A stretch of 64,000 bases of DNA from Stenotrophomonas geniculata ATCC 19374 = JCM 13324. GTDB taxonomy: Bacteria; Pseudomonadota; Gammaproteobacteria; Xanthomonadales; Xanthomonadaceae. Positions 17,191 through 26,351 of this stretch are shown here, piece after piece; the first letter of the stretch is position 1; each line of letters begins with the position of its first letter. The notes under the pieces are model-generated. The model saw nothing but the letters and a program-made list of their open reading frames with translations. It searched no databases and was not told the DNA's origin. The DNA is taken from contig NZ_LLXT01000094.1 of the NCBI RefSeq assembly GCF_001431625.1, positions 1 to 64,000 on the forward strand. Direction: 5' to 3'. The position numbers and the translations under genes were made by a program.

Positions 17191-19545
17191 TCAGGCTGGC
17201 GGCAGCTCATGCGGCGGCGGCCGGAACAACGGCGAGATCAACCAGACCAGGCCGATGCCGAACAGCAGGGTCAGGCCGAACGCGCGCAGCGCCGGGGTCT
17301 GCGACAGGCCCAGCAGACCGAACGACAGCCAGGTACTGGCCGCACCCACGCACACCGCCAGCCAGGCGCTGGCATCGCCACGGTGCTCGATCAGGAAGAT
17401 GCCGTAGTCGATGCCCATGCCCAGCAGCAGCATCAACGCCAGCACGTTGAACAGCTGCAGCGGCTGGCCGAACAGGCCCAGCAGGCCCAAGGTCAGCGCG
17501 CCGGCGATCAGGGTCGGGGCGAACACGCGCCAGGCCTGGCGGCGGTAGCGCAGCCACAGCGCACCGAACACCAGTGCAATGCCGACCAGCAGCAGCCCAC
17601 CCATCAGCTTGCGATAGTGGCCGAGCAGCTGCGAGAAATCGGCGGTGCGGTCGACCCAGCGCACGCCCGGCAGGCCCTCGGCCGCGCCACGCAGGGTCGT
17701 CAGTGCATCGGCGCGTGACAGGTCATCGACCATCACCACGCTGATCATCTGCCCACCCACCGCACCCACCCAAAGATGGCGGAACGGCTGCGACGCCGGC
17801 GAAGCGAGGAAGGCCTCGGCGGTAAGCGGTGCAGCCGCGAACTGCGGTCGCTGCAGCGGTTCACCCACGGCCTCGGACACGGCCGACAGCACGCCGGGTT
17901 CCACCTTCGCGGTCAGCGCGGCATCGGCTTGCTGGCGCGCCGGCGACGGCAGCCAATCGCTGATCGCGCGATAGCCACCAATGCGCTTGTCGTTGGCCAG
18001 TACACGCAGGCGCTCGGTCAGTGCTTCCTCGCGCTGCAGCAGCTGCGCAGCATCCGCGCCCTGCACCAGGTAGAACTGCGCCGGGCTGGGCATGCCCAGC
18101 AGCTGGCTCAGGCGGATCTGCTGCGCCATCAACGCTGGCGGTGATGACTGCAGGCTGCGCAGGTCGTCGTTGCTCTGCAGGCGTGCGATGCCGATTGCAG
18201 ACAGTGCCAGCGTGATCACCACGAACATCGTCACCGCGCGACGGCCATGCAGGCGCGGGAAGCGCTCCAGCGTGTTGCCCAGCCACTGCGAGAAGCGGGT
18301 CTGGCGGATCTCGCCGCCATCCAGCCACGGGAACCAGAAGATCACCGTGAGGAACGCAGCGGCCAGACCCACCACCGAGAACAGCGCCATCTGGCGCAGG
18401 CCCGGGAACGGCGCCAGGCCCAACGCGAGGTAGGCCAGCGCACTGGTCAGCAGGGCCAGCCACAGGCCCGGCAGCAGATGCCGCAGCAGCTTCCAGCGGC
18501 GATCGGCCGGTTCAGCCTGGCGCGAGGCGAACCAGTGAATGCCGTAATCCTCGGCCACACCCACCAGCGACGCACCAAATACCAGGGTCAGCACGTGTAC
18601 CTTGCCGAACACCAGCACGGTCACCGCCAGCGCCACACCACAACCGATCAGCAGCGAGGCGGCGACCAGCAGGATCGGCCGCAGCGAGCGGAATGCCAGC
18701 CACACCAGCAGCAGCACCGCCGCCAGCGAACCCCACCCGATGGTGTTGATTTCCTGATTGGCCTGCACCGCGGCGGCCTCGGCATGCAGCGGCACGCCGG
18801 CATGCAGGATTTCCAGCTCCGGCGCTGCGGTCTTGGCCGCCTTTCCGGCCCGCTCCAGCAGGCCATCAAGATGGCGCTCGCCATCGAGCTGGAACGCCGA
18901 ACCCGGCGTATCGAACTGCAGCGCCGCCCAATGCTTGCCTTCTGCTTCCAGCAGGCCATCATCGCCCAACCGCAGGCCCGAACCCTGCGCCTGCTGCTGC
19001 CACCACTGCGGCCACAGCGACAGCGGGTCCTGTCGCCAGTCGGTCAGGCGCGGCGCGCCCATCGGGCCGTACAGTGCAGCCAGCGCCTGCTCGGCCAACG
19101 CGCCCGGTTCACTGCCCTGCAGCTGCTCGCGCTGGGCCGGGGTCAGCAGGCGGTCGCGGTACGGCGCGTAGAACGCGCGCGCCTCATCGAACCAGCCTTC
19201 GATCGAACCACTGGGCACCAACAAGGCGTGGTCGGCGTCCTTGGCCATGGCCGCCGCAAAGGCCGCCTGCGCGCGCTTGGCGGCGGTGCCATCCTGGCTG
19301 CCGAGCAGCACCACCACCTGCCGCGAACTGCCATCGGCGATGCGCCGGGTGACATCGCTCAACAGGCGGTCATGCGCATCCTGCGGCAGCAGCGCGAGGA
19401 TGTCGGTGTCGATCCGCGACTGCTGGCTCCACAGGTGCCACTGCTGCGCGCCCAGCGCCAGCAGCAGCACCAGCCAGGCGATGCCCAGCCAGTGCCACCA
19501 GCGCCGCAGGCGGTCCGGTGCGTTGGATGCCACGGCCTCACTCAA
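17191..19545 (-). CDS. MMPL-family exporter of the pigment operon
   Basis: A 784-residue RND/MMPL-type membrane protein with about twelve helices in two halves. Each half has one helix, a large periplasmic loop and five more helices (second half starts about residue 400 after LHGRRAVTMFVVITLAL). GVAEDYGIHW and MLLLGMGIDYGIFL carry the paired Asp/Gly segments of proton-driven transport. In aryl polyene clusters this protein is thought to move the finished lipid from the inner membrane. It overlaps the LolA-like gene by 8 bases. Confidence 0.9.
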   Translation of the reverse strand: MSEAVASNAPDRLRRWWHWLGIAWLVLLLALGAQQWHLWSQQSRIDTDILALLPQDAHDRLLSDVTRRIADGSSRQVVVLLGSQDGTAAKRAQAAFAAAMAKDADHALLVPSGSIEGWFDEARAFYAPYRDRLLTPAQREQLQGSEPGALAEQALAALYGPMGAPRLTDWRQDPLSLWPQWWQQQAQGSGLRLGDDGLLEAEGKHWAALQFDTPGSAFQLDGERHLDGLLERAGKAAKTAAPELEILHAGVPLHAEAAAVQANQEINTIGWGSLAAVLLLVWLAFRSLRPILLVAASLLIGCGVALAVTVLVFGKVHVLTLVFGASLVGVAEDYGIHWFASRQAEPADRRWKLLRHLLPGLWLALLTSALAYLALGLAPFPGLRQMALFSVVGLAAAFLTVIFWFPWLDGGEIRQTRFSQWLGNTLERFPRLHGRRAVTMFVVITLALSAIGIARLQSNDDLRSLQSSPPALMAQQIRLSQLLGMPSPAQFYLVQGADAAQLLQREEALTERLRVLANDKRIGGYRAISDWLPSPARQQADAALTAKVEPGVLSAVSEAVGEPLQRPQFAAAPLTAEAFLASPASQPFRHLWVGAVGGQMISVVMVDDLSRADALTTLRGAAEGLPGVRWVDRTADFSQLLGHYRKLMGGLLLVGIALVFGALWLRYRRQAWRVFAPTLIAGALTLGLLGLFGQPLQLFNVLALMLLLGMGIDYGIFLIEHRGDASAWLAVCVGAASTWLSFGLLGLSQTPALRAFGLTLLFGIGLVWLISPLFRPPPHELPPA

Positions 19546-20161
19546 AACGGCGGGCCTCGTCGGCGTTGAGCGTGGCCGGCGTCTCGCTCAACGCGCTGAA
19601 CTGGATCTGCGTGCGGTCCTTGTTGGCCTCGACGATCTCGACCTGGCGCACGTAGCGATCGCCCTGCAGGGTCAGCGATTCGAAAGCCTTGGCCAGCATC
19701 GCCGACTTCGGCGTCAAGCACAGCCGCCAGCCCTGTCCTTCACGGCTGGCCGCCACGTTGAACTGGCTGGACAGCGCCTGCACGTCGCCACTCATCAGCG
19801 CGAACATGATGGCGTTGACCGAACGCATCGCTGGCTGCTGCCGCGCATCGAGCTCAACGCGGGTGCTGCCATCGCGCTGGCGGCTGAGGATGCGGTCCGC
19901 GGTGACCACCACCTCGGAGGGGAACGGCTTGAGCGTCGTCCAGATCACGCCGTGCTGGCGCGCGACCACGAACCGGCCCTGCGAGCGCAGCGGGTTCTTG
20001 AAGCCGCTGACCTGCTTTTCCTGGCTGAACTGGCCACGCAGCACCTCCGGCCGCGCCACCGCCTGGGTAATCGCATCGACAGCGGGGTCGGCAGCCTGCA
20101 CCCGCGGTGCGGCCACCAGCAGCAGCGTGCACAGCAGCACGCTCGAAAGACGGGCAAGCAT
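19538..20161 (-). CDS. LolA-like periplasmic carrier of the pigment operon
   Basis: A 207-residue exported protein (signal peptide to about 27, VAAPRVQA) with a LolA-like fold: GQFSQEKQVSGFKNPLRSQG, then PFPSEVVVTADRILS. Its size equals that of LolA, but it belongs to the variant class found in aryl polyene operons, so it is likely to carry the pigment lipid across the periplasm rather than lipoproteins. ATG begins two bases after the thioesterase stop. Confidence 0.85.
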   Translation of the reverse strand: MLARLSSVLLCTLLLVAAPRVQAADPAVDAITQAVARPEVLRGQFSQEKQVSGFKNPLRSQGRFVVARQHGVIWTTLKPFPSEVVVTADRILSRQRDGSTRVELDARQQPAMRSVNAIMFALMSGDVQALSSQFNVAASREGQGWRLCLTPKSAMLAKAFESLTLQGDRYVRQVEIVEANKDRTQIQFSALSETPATLNADEARRFE

Positions 20162-20163
20162 GG

Positions 20164-20595
20164 TCACGGCGCAGGCACTCCCAGGCGTTCCCACAGTACC
20201 GGCGGGCACTGGTACAGCATTTCCTTGCTGGTCGCGTCCACCGCGACCTGGATGGTCATTGCGCGGGTCAGCACCTGGCCGCTTTCCGCATCGAGGATCT
20301 CGTACTCGATCTTCAGCCGGTTCTCCCATTCCACGATGCGCGCGATCACGCGCAGGGCCTGGTTGAACAGCAGCGGGCGCACATATTTCACCCGTGCATC
20401 GACCACCGGCCACAGGTAGCCCGACTCGAGCATCTGCGGGTAGTCGTAGTCGTAGCGCCCGAGCAACGCGCAGCGCGCGATCTCGAAGTACTTGAAGTAG
20501 TTTCCATGCCAGACCACGTTCATCGGGTCGCAGTCATGGAAGGCGGGGGTCAACGCAATCTCGCCAACCCGTTCAATGGCCTCATTCACCGGCAT
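20164..20595 (-). CDS. Hotdog thioesterase (4HBT type) of the pigment operon
   Basis: A 143-residue hotdog protein. The motif HDCDPMNVVWHGNYFKYFE has the acidic residue and the HGNYxxYFE helix of 4-hydroxybenzoyl-CoA-type thioesterases. It could release or edit acyl chains on the carrier proteins. It overlaps the ammonia-lyase gene by 14 bases. Confidence 0.88.
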   Translation of the reverse strand: MPVNEAIERVGEIALTPAFHDCDPMNVVWHGNYFKYFEIARCALLGRYDYDYPQMLESGYLWPVVDARVKYVRPLLFNQALRVIARIVEWENRLKIEYEILDAESGQVLTRAMTIQVAVDATSKEMLYQCPPVLWERLGVPAP

Positions 20596-22132
20596 ACAGC
20601 TCCCAACGTTGCGCGCGGATCTCCACCAGCAGTTCCCGCAGTTCGCGATCCAGCGCGCGGTCTTCTTCAACCAGGGCGATGCGCTGCCCCAGGTCGGCGT
20701 ACATGTCGGCCAGACTGCCATGCAGCTGCGCGTTCAGGCCAACCCGTTCGCGCAGCGCCAGGCCCTGGCGGGCGGCGATCAGCATCGCCGCCACCACCTG
20801 TTCGGTCAGTTCGATCACCCGCAGGCAGTCGCGCGCGGCGATGGTGCCCATGCTGACCTTGTCCTGGTTGTGGCATTCGGTGGAACGCGAGAACACGCTG
20901 GCCGGCAGGGTCTGCTTCAGCGCTTCGGCGGTCCACGCCGAAACGCTGATCTGCAGCGCTTTCAGGCCATGGTTGATGGCCGCGCGCGGGCCGGTGGCCG
21001 CCGACAGGTTGGCCGGCAGGCCATGGTTGTAGCGGGCATCGACCACCAGTGCCAGCTGCCGGTCGAGCAGATCGGCAACATTGGCCACGGTGTTCTTCAG
21101 GGTGTCCATCGCCAGCGCGATGTGGCCGCCGTAGAAGTGGCCGCCATGCAGGATGCGCTCGCCGTCGGCGTCGATCAGCGGGTTGTCGTTGGCACTGTTC
21201 AGTTCGGTTTCGATCAGCTGGCGCAGGAACGGCAGGCTGTCTTCCAGCACGCCGATCACATGCGGCGCGCAGCGCAGCGAATAGCGGTCCTGTAGGCGCT
21301 GTTCATTGCGCGGCGGGCGCTCGCTGTGCAGGTCGCTGCGCAAGCGCGCGGCGATGCGGCCCTGACCCGGGTGCGGCTTGGCCGCGAACAGGGTCTCGTC
21401 GAAGTGGTGCGCGTTGCCGTCGCTGGCCAGCACGTTGAACGCGGTCAGGCGCGTGGCCATGCGGGCCAGGTAATCGGCGCGCTGCCAGGCCAGGCAGGCC
21501 AGGCCGGTCATCACCGCGGTGCCGTTCATGATCGCCAGGCCTTCCTTCGGCCGCAGCTTCAGCGGGGTCATGCCGATCTTCGCCAGCACCTCGGCCGCCG
21601 GCTGCACGCGGCCGTCGAACAGCACCTCGCGCTCGCCGCACAGCACCGCCGCCACGTACGACAGCGGGGTCAGGTCGCCACTGGCACCGACCGAGCCTTC
21701 GGCCGGAATCATCGGCAGCACGTCGTGCTGCAGCAGCGTGGCCAGGCCTTCCAGCAGCGGCACGCTGACACCGGACATGCCGCGCACCAGCGACGCCAGG
21801 CGCGCGGCCAACACCGCACGGGTCTCGACCGGGTCCAGGTAACGACCCAGGCCACAACCATGGTAGGTGTAGAGGTGGTGAGGTAGTTCAGCCACCAGCG
21901 CCGGCGGGATGTTCACCGTGCACGAGTCGCCATAGCCGGTGGTCACACCGTAGATCACGCCGTCCTCGCGCAGCAGGCGGTCGAGGAAGTCGGCACCACG
22001 CTGGATGTGCGCACGGAATGCCGGCGCGTCGCTCAGTGCGGCCTCGCACTGGCGCTGGGCCAGGGCAACCACGTCTTCGATGGTCAACGGTGCATCGCCA
22101 AAGCGGCACACGGGTACGGCGTCAGTCGTCAT
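20582..22132 (-). CDS. Aromatic amino-acid ammonia-lyase (PAL/TAL/HAL superfamily)
   Basis: A 516-residue MIO-type lyase. The cofactor-forming triad Ala150-Ser151-Gly152 lies in EGSVGASGDLTPLSY; Tyr61 (VIYGVTTGYG), NGTAVMTG (203-210) and QDRYSLRC (281-288) complete the active site. Near the C terminus it has HNQD (421-424), as in phenylalanine/tyrosine lyases, where histidine lyases have QEDH. That points to an aromatic substrate, giving cinnamate or coumarate as a possible starter for the polyene. The pair Tyr90-His91 in the selectivity loop is not the classical HL of bacterial TAL, so the substrate is not settled. It overlaps the upstream acyltransferase gene by 11 bases. Confidence 0.88.
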   Translation of the reverse strand: MTTDAVPVCRFGDAPLTIEDVVALAQRQCEAALSDAPAFRAHIQRGADFLDRLLREDGVIYGVTTGYGDSCTVNIPPALVAELPHHLYTYHGCGLGRYLDPVETRAVLAARLASLVRGMSGVSVPLLEGLATLLQHDVLPMIPAEGSVGASGDLTPLSYVAAVLCGEREVLFDGRVQPAAEVLAKIGMTPLKLRPKEGLAIMNGTAVMTGLACLAWQRADYLARMATRLTAFNVLASDGNAHHFDETLFAAKPHPGQGRIAARLRSDLHSERPPRNEQRLQDRYSLRCAPHVIGVLEDSLPFLRQLIETELNSANDNPLIDADGERILHGGHFYGGHIALAMDTLKNTVANVADLLDRQLALVVDARYNHGLPANLSAATGPRAAINHGLKALQISVSAWTAEALKQTLPASVFSRSTECHNQDKVSMGTIAARDCLRVIELTEQVVAAMLIAARQGLALRERVGLNAQLHGSLADMYADLGQRIALVEEDRALDRELRELLVEIRAQRWELYAGE

Positions 22133-23063
22133 GCGGAGCCTGATCCCAGAAGGGGAAGAAATTGAACCAGTCCAACGGGGACTGGATGAGCTGGAGTTCC
22201 AGCCAGCGCGCGAAGCGCTGTGCCTGTTCGGCCAGTGCCGCATCGCGTGAGCCACGCGGCAGCACGATGCGTTCGGCGAACTGTTCAAACGCCACGCGAT
22301 AGCCTTCGCCCTGGTGCAGGCAGGCCATGGTGTAGACCGGGCAGCCCAGCGCGGCGGCGAGCACGTAGGCGCCGATCGGGAACGGCGCCCGGTGGCCGAG
22401 GAAATCGGCGGTGACGCTGCGACCGCCCTGCACCGGCGTGCGGTCGCCGACGATGGCGACAAAGCCACCGGCGGCCACGCGCTCGGCCAGCATCACCGCC
22501 GTGGCCGGGCCCATCTCGGTGACCTGCACCAGTTCCACCGCCGCCAGCGGGTCCAAGCGCTGCAGCAGGCGGTTGAAGCGCTGCGCATGCGCGGTGTGCA
22601 CCAGCACGGTGATGCGGAACCCCGGCACCTGTTCGGCCAGCACCTGGCACAGTTCCAGGCAGCCGATGTGCGCGGTAAGGATCAGCCCACCTTCGCGGCG
22701 CGCGATCCTCTCCAGCACCAGGTCACGATGCAGGTGGATGCGTTCGGCCGGATAGCGCCCGCCCAGGCCGAGGATCTTGTCCAGCATCGTGTCGGCGAAG
22801 GCGAAGAAATGGCGCAGGCTGTCACGCCGCGTTGGCGTGCGGCCGAGCACGCCGCTGTGCGCCTGCAGCCGCTGCAGGTACTGCATCGAGGCCTGGCGCC
22901 CTACACGGTTGCCCAGCCAATGGCAGGCCACCACTGGCCACACGCACAGGCGGAACGGCCAGCGCCCGAACCAGCGGTGCACCCAGCACAGGAACAGCAC
23001 GCCGGCCACCGACGTCGATTCGCCGATGTCGGCCCAGTGCGGGGCACCCTGCGCGGTCGCCAT
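22122..23063 (-). CDS. LpxL-like acyltransferase of the pigment operon
   Basis: A 313-residue membrane-associated acyltransferase of the lipid A lauroyl/myristoyl family. An N-terminal hydrophobic part (VAGVLFLCWVHRWFGRW) is followed by the HxxxxE centre LTAHIGCLELC, and by GDRTPVQGGRS and GAYVLAAALGCPVY. It probably attaches an acyl group, possibly the polyene itself, to a lipid or sugar carrier. One base separates its ATG from the glycosyltransferase stop. Confidence 0.85.
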   Translation of the reverse strand: MATAQGAPHWADIGESTSVAGVLFLCWVHRWFGRWPFRLCVWPVVACHWLGNRVGRQASMQYLQRLQAHSGVLGRTPTRRDSLRHFFAFADTMLDKILGLGGRYPAERIHLHRDLVLERIARREGGLILTAHIGCLELCQVLAEQVPGFRITVLVHTAHAQRFNRLLQRLDPLAAVELVQVTEMGPATAVMLAERVAAGGFVAIVGDRTPVQGGRSVTADFLGHRAPFPIGAYVLAAALGCPVYTMACLHQGEGYRVAFEQFAERIVLPRGSRDAALAEQAQRFARWLELQLIQSPLDWFNFFPFWDQAPHDD

Positions 23064-23064
23064 C

Positions 23065-23835
23065 TCAGTGCTGCCCCCGCAGGCGGCGCCACAGCAGGCG
23101 TGGTGCGCGCCAGAGCATGCCGAAGAACAGGCGGGTATGCATGCGGCTGATGCGCACGTTGTCGCGCCACACATCGAAGTGCGACACGCCATCGGCGGGA
23201 TAGGTCACGCGCGTGGCCAGGTGCTCGACCGGCAGCTGCCGCCAGTACAGGCGCACCATCACCTCGGTATCGAAATCCATGCGGCGGCCGATGGTCTCTT
23301 CATCGATCAGGCGCAGCACCGCCGGCAGCGGATACACGCGGAAGCCGCACATGGTGTCGCGCAGGTGCAGCGACAGCGTGTTGATCCAGACCCAGATGTG
23401 GGTCGCGTAGCGCCCGTACAGGCGCGCCTTCGGAACACTGGCGTCGTAGGCCGGAATGCCGCAGATCACCGCCTCGGGATGGGCGCGCGCCGCTTCGATG
23501 AAGCGTGGCAGGTCAGCGGTGTCGTGCTGGCCATCGGCATCGATCTGCAGCACGTGGCTGTAGCCACGCGCACCGGCTTCGGCGAAACCGGCCAGCATTG
23601 CCCCGCCCTTGCCCTGGTTGATGTCCAGGCGCAGCAGGTCGACGCCCTGGCGCTGTGCCAGCGAGCGCAGTGCATTCGCGCACGCCTCATGCGAGCCATC
23701 ATCGACCAGCAGGCACGGCAGGCCGGCGGCCTGCACGCCGTCGACCACCGCCGCGATGGCGTGCTCGTGGTCGTAGACGGGGATCACCACCAGTGGCGCG
23801 AACGCGGCACTGGCAACGGCCGGATCAGTCCGCAT
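23065..23835 (-). CDS. Family 2 glycosyltransferase of the pigment operon
   Basis: A 256-residue GT-A glycosyltransferase. It shows VVIPVYDHEHAIAAVVDG, the DDGS motif (LLVDDGSHE), the metal-binding DADGQH, and DTMCGFRVYP. It has no clear membrane helix. In aryl polyene clusters this enzyme is thought to add a sugar or to act on the anchoring lipid. Start MRTDPAV overlaps the ligase gene by 11 bases. Confidence 0.88.
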   Translation of the reverse strand: MRTDPAVASAAFAPLVVIPVYDHEHAIAAVVDGVQAAGLPCLLVDDGSHEACANALRSLAQRQGVDLLRLDINQGKGGAMLAGFAEAGARGYSHVLQIDADGQHDTADLPRFIEAARAHPEAVICGIPAYDASVPKARLYGRYATHIWVWINTLSLHLRDTMCGFRVYPLPAVLRLIDEETIGRRMDFDTEVMVRLYWRQLPVEHLATRVTYPADGVSHFDVWRDNVRISRMHTRLFFGMLWRAPRLLWRRLRGQH

Positions 23836-25510
23836 CGGCGAAGACCACCTTGCCGCTGGCATGCACACCGTGGCTGGAGGTGTAGCGGAAGGCCAGCACG
23901 TTGCGTGCGGCATCCCAGTCCAGCTGCAGGGTCAGCTCATCGCCCGGGCGGGCCACATGCTGGAACTTCACCGCATCCATGCGCAGGAACGCTGCAGGCA
24001 TCGCGAACATCTGGCGGCCAAAACGCACTGCCCAGTCCAGCTGCGCCACGCCGGGCAGGATCGCCGCCTGCGGGAAGTGGCCCTGGAACGGCCGCAGCGC
24101 CGGGTCGAGGGTCATGCGCAGGGTGGCGCTGGCGGCGTCGCGGCGGTCCCAGACCGGCACCGGCATCAGTGGCTGGAACAGCGCTGCCAGCGCCGCCTGG
24201 GTGACCTTGCCCTGTGCGTTGATCGGCAGCGTCGGCACCAGCCGCCAGCGGCGCGGCCGGGTGACCGCGTCATGTGCCTGTGCCAGGCGCGCGCCCAGGC
24301 GCTGGCCCAGCGCGCGGCGCGCGGCGTCACCGCCCTCCAGCAGCGCCAGGTCGGCCGGCACCACCACGGCCGCCAGCTGCTCGCGCTGGCCGGGCAGGAC
24401 CAGCACGCGCACGTCGTCCACTTCGGCGTCTTCGCGCAGCGCGCGTTCGAGCGCATCCAGCGAAACGCGGCGCTCTTCGATCTTGACGATGCGGTCGGCA
24501 CGGCCCAGCAGGCGGAAGCGGCCGTCGGCCAAGGCTTCCACGCGGTCCTGGGTGCGCCACCAGTCGAGGGTTTCCAGATGCGCCGAGGCGACGGCCAGGC
24601 AGCCATCCTCGATGCGCCACTGCACGCCCGGCAGCGGCTGCCACGCTGGCAGGTCGGTGTCCCAGCGGCGCCAGGCGATACCACCGGTCTCGCTGCTGCC
24701 GTAAACCTCGGTCGGTGCCACGCCCAGCCACTGCCGTACCTGGCGTGCAGCTTCTTCCGGCAGTGGGCCACCGGAGGAGAACACCGCACGCAGGCGGCCA
24801 TGCAGGCTGGCCCAGTCGAGCTGCTCGGGCAGGCGCTTGAGGTGAGCCGGGGTCGCCACCAGCACCGTGTCGGTACCGGCCAGCGCGCCCACCAGGTCTT
24901 CATGGAAGAACCGGCGTGGATGGATCAGGCGGCCGGCGGCCAGTGGCCACAGCACGCGGAACAGCAGGCCGTAGATGTGCTGGTGGGACACCGTGCCATG
25001 CACCTGCACGCCTTCCAGCTGCGCGCCGAACGCGGCCTGCAGCGCATCCACCTCGCGCGCCAGCTGGTCCATGCGCTTGCTGATCGCGCTCGGCTGGCCG
25101 GTGCTGCCGGAGGTGAACACGCACAGTTCGCAGGCGCGCTCGTCCAGCGCCTGCAGTTCGTCGTCCAGCGCGGCGTCCAGCGCCGCCAGCGGGCGGTAAT
25201 CGGCGGACACGTCGCCTGCGAAACCGCTCACCTGCGGCTGCAGCGCCTGCAGCGTGGCCGGCAGGTTGTCGGCGGCCAGGAACACCCGCTTGCCGGCATG
25301 CCAGGCGCCGAACAGCGCCGCAGCAAAGGCCACGGCATCGTCGAAATACAGGGCCCAGTCACGGCCTTCGGCGGCCGCAAAGGCCGCGCGCCAGGCCAGC
25401 ACGCGCTGGCGGAAGCGAGCGTGGTCGATCACCTCGCCATCGCAGACGCCAACATTGCGCTGCGGCCGCGCCTCCAGCAGCAGCCGGTCCAGGGCAATCC
25501 ACTCAGCCAT
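23825..25510 (-). CDS. Aryl-acid AMP-ligase fused to a FabZ-like dehydratase
   Basis: A 561-residue two-domain protein. Residues 1-445 form an AMP-forming acyl ligase: FTSGSTGQPSAISK for ATP binding, VYGSSETGGIAWR, LLGRADRIVKI and the C-terminal Lys region LPINAQGKVT. It would activate an aryl acid and load it on a carrier protein. From about 450 a hotdog domain follows with GHFPQAAILPGVAQ, typical of FabZ-like dehydratases. In many aryl polyene clusters these are separate genes; here they are joined. It overlaps the membrane-protein gene upstream by 8 bases. Confidence 0.9.
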   Translation of the reverse strand: MAEWIALDRLLLEARPQRNVGVCDGEVIDHARFRQRVLAWRAAFAAAEGRDWALYFDDAVAFAAALFGAWHAGKRVFLAADNLPATLQALQPQVSGFAGDVSADYRPLAALDAALDDELQALDERACELCVFTSGSTGQPSAISKRMDQLAREVDALQAAFGAQLEGVQVHGTVSHQHIYGLLFRVLWPLAAGRLIHPRRFFHEDLVGALAGTDTVLVATPAHLKRLPEQLDWASLHGRLRAVFSSGGPLPEEAARQVRQWLGVAPTEVYGSSETGGIAWRRWDTDLPAWQPLPGVQWRIEDGCLAVASAHLETLDWWRTQDRVEALADGRFRLLGRADRIVKIEERRVSLDALERALREDAEVDDVRVLVLPGQREQLAAVVVPADLALLEGGDAARRALGQRLGARLAQAHDAVTRPRRWRLVPTLPINAQGKVTQAALAALFQPLMPVPVWDRRDAASATLRMTLDPALRPFQGHFPQAAILPGVAQLDWAVRFGRQMFAMPAAFLRMDAVKFQHVARPGDELTLQLDWDAARNVLAFRYTSSHGVHASGKVVFADAD

Positions 25511-26054
25511 GCGCGTGCGCCGCCTTCACCCGCCGCCGCACCAGCCACTCACCTGCGAACAACACGCCCATCATCACGTACGCCAACAATCCGTTGTAGA
25601 GCATCCAGACCCGGTCCGACGCGTACAGCGCGGTCAGCAGGGCCAGGCTGCCGTTGAGAACGAAGAAGCCACACCACACCTGGGTGACGCGGCGGGTATA
25701 GGCCACTGCGAACGCTGGCAGGTCCGGTTCCTGCAGCCGTGCCAGGCGTTCCACCAGCGGCGGGCCGAAACGCAGGCTGGTGCCAAACACCGCCAGCATC
25801 ACTGCATTGACCAGCGCCGGGTACAGCTTCAGCGGCAGGGCCTGGTTGAGTACCGTGGCCAGCACCGCCAGCAGGCCGGTGCCCGCGGCCGCGGCCCACC
25901 ACAGCGGCTGGCGCGTACTCAGCGCGCGCAGCAGGGCCAGGGTGAACAGCAGCAGCGACAGCCAGCGTGGCTCGAAACGGCCCATCGCCAGGTACACCAG
26001 TACCGGGTAGGCCAGCGAGATCGCAGCCACCACGACCGTGCGTGCGCGTGCCAT
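25503..26054 (-). CDS. COG4648-type membrane protein of the pigment operon
   Basis: A 183-residue integral membrane protein with five or so helices (VVVAAISLAYPVLVYLAM, WLSLLLFTLALLRAL, WWAAAAGTGLLAVLATVL, and a C-terminal pair). It resembles the conserved membrane proteins found next to the carrier proteins in aryl polyene clusters; biochemical role unknown. The start MARARTVVV lies 22 bases after the stop of the second carrier gene. Confidence 0.8.
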   Translation of the reverse strand: MARARTVVVAAISLAYPVLVYLAMGRFEPRWLSLLLFTLALLRALSTRQPLWWAAAAGTGLLAVLATVLNQALPLKLYPALVNAVMLAVFGTSLRFGPPLVERLARLQEPDLPAFAVAYTRRVTQVWCGFFVLNGSLALLTALYASDRVWMLYNGLLAYVMMGVLFAGEWLVRRRVKAAHAHG

Positions 26055-26076
26055 GGTGGAGCCGTCGGCGCTGCGG

Positions 26077-26334
26077 TCAGGCGGCTGCCTGGTCCGGCAG
26101 CAGCCTGTGCACCACATCAACGATGTCCTGCACGGTACGCACGGCCTTGAACGCTTCCGGCTGCAGATTGCGGCCGAGCAGCGGCTTGAGCTGCACGATC
26201 AGGTCCACCGCATCGATGCTGTCGATGTCCAGGTCGTCGTACAGGCGGGCCTCGGGCGTGATCCGGGCGGTTTCGATCTCGAAGCTGTCGGTCAGGATGC
26301 TGACGATGCGTTCGAACAGTTCATTCTTGGTCAT
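26077..26334 (-). CDS. Acyl carrier protein, second of the pair
   Basis: An 85-residue acyl carrier protein. The phosphopantetheine site is Ser39 in LDIDSIDAVDL. It follows the first carrier gene by 17 bases. The pair of carriers is characteristic of aryl polyene synthases, where one is thought to hold the starter and the other the growing chain. Confidence 0.92.
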   Translation of the reverse strand: MTKNELFERIVSILTDSFEIETARITPEARLYDDLDIDSIDAVDLIVQLKPLLGRNLQPEAFKAVRTVQDIVDVVHRLLPDQAAA

Positions 26335-26351
26335 GGCAGGTCCTGGCACCG

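Noticed and set aside
19538-20161. The housekeeping lolA gene
   Set aside because: Embedded in the pigment operon beside MMPL and thioesterase genes; the true lolA normally lies near ftsK or rarA, so this is a paralogue.
20582-22132. Histidine utilisation (hutH)
   Set aside because: No hutU, hutI or hutG neighbours; the gene is inside the pigment operon and carries the HNQD motif of aromatic lyases.
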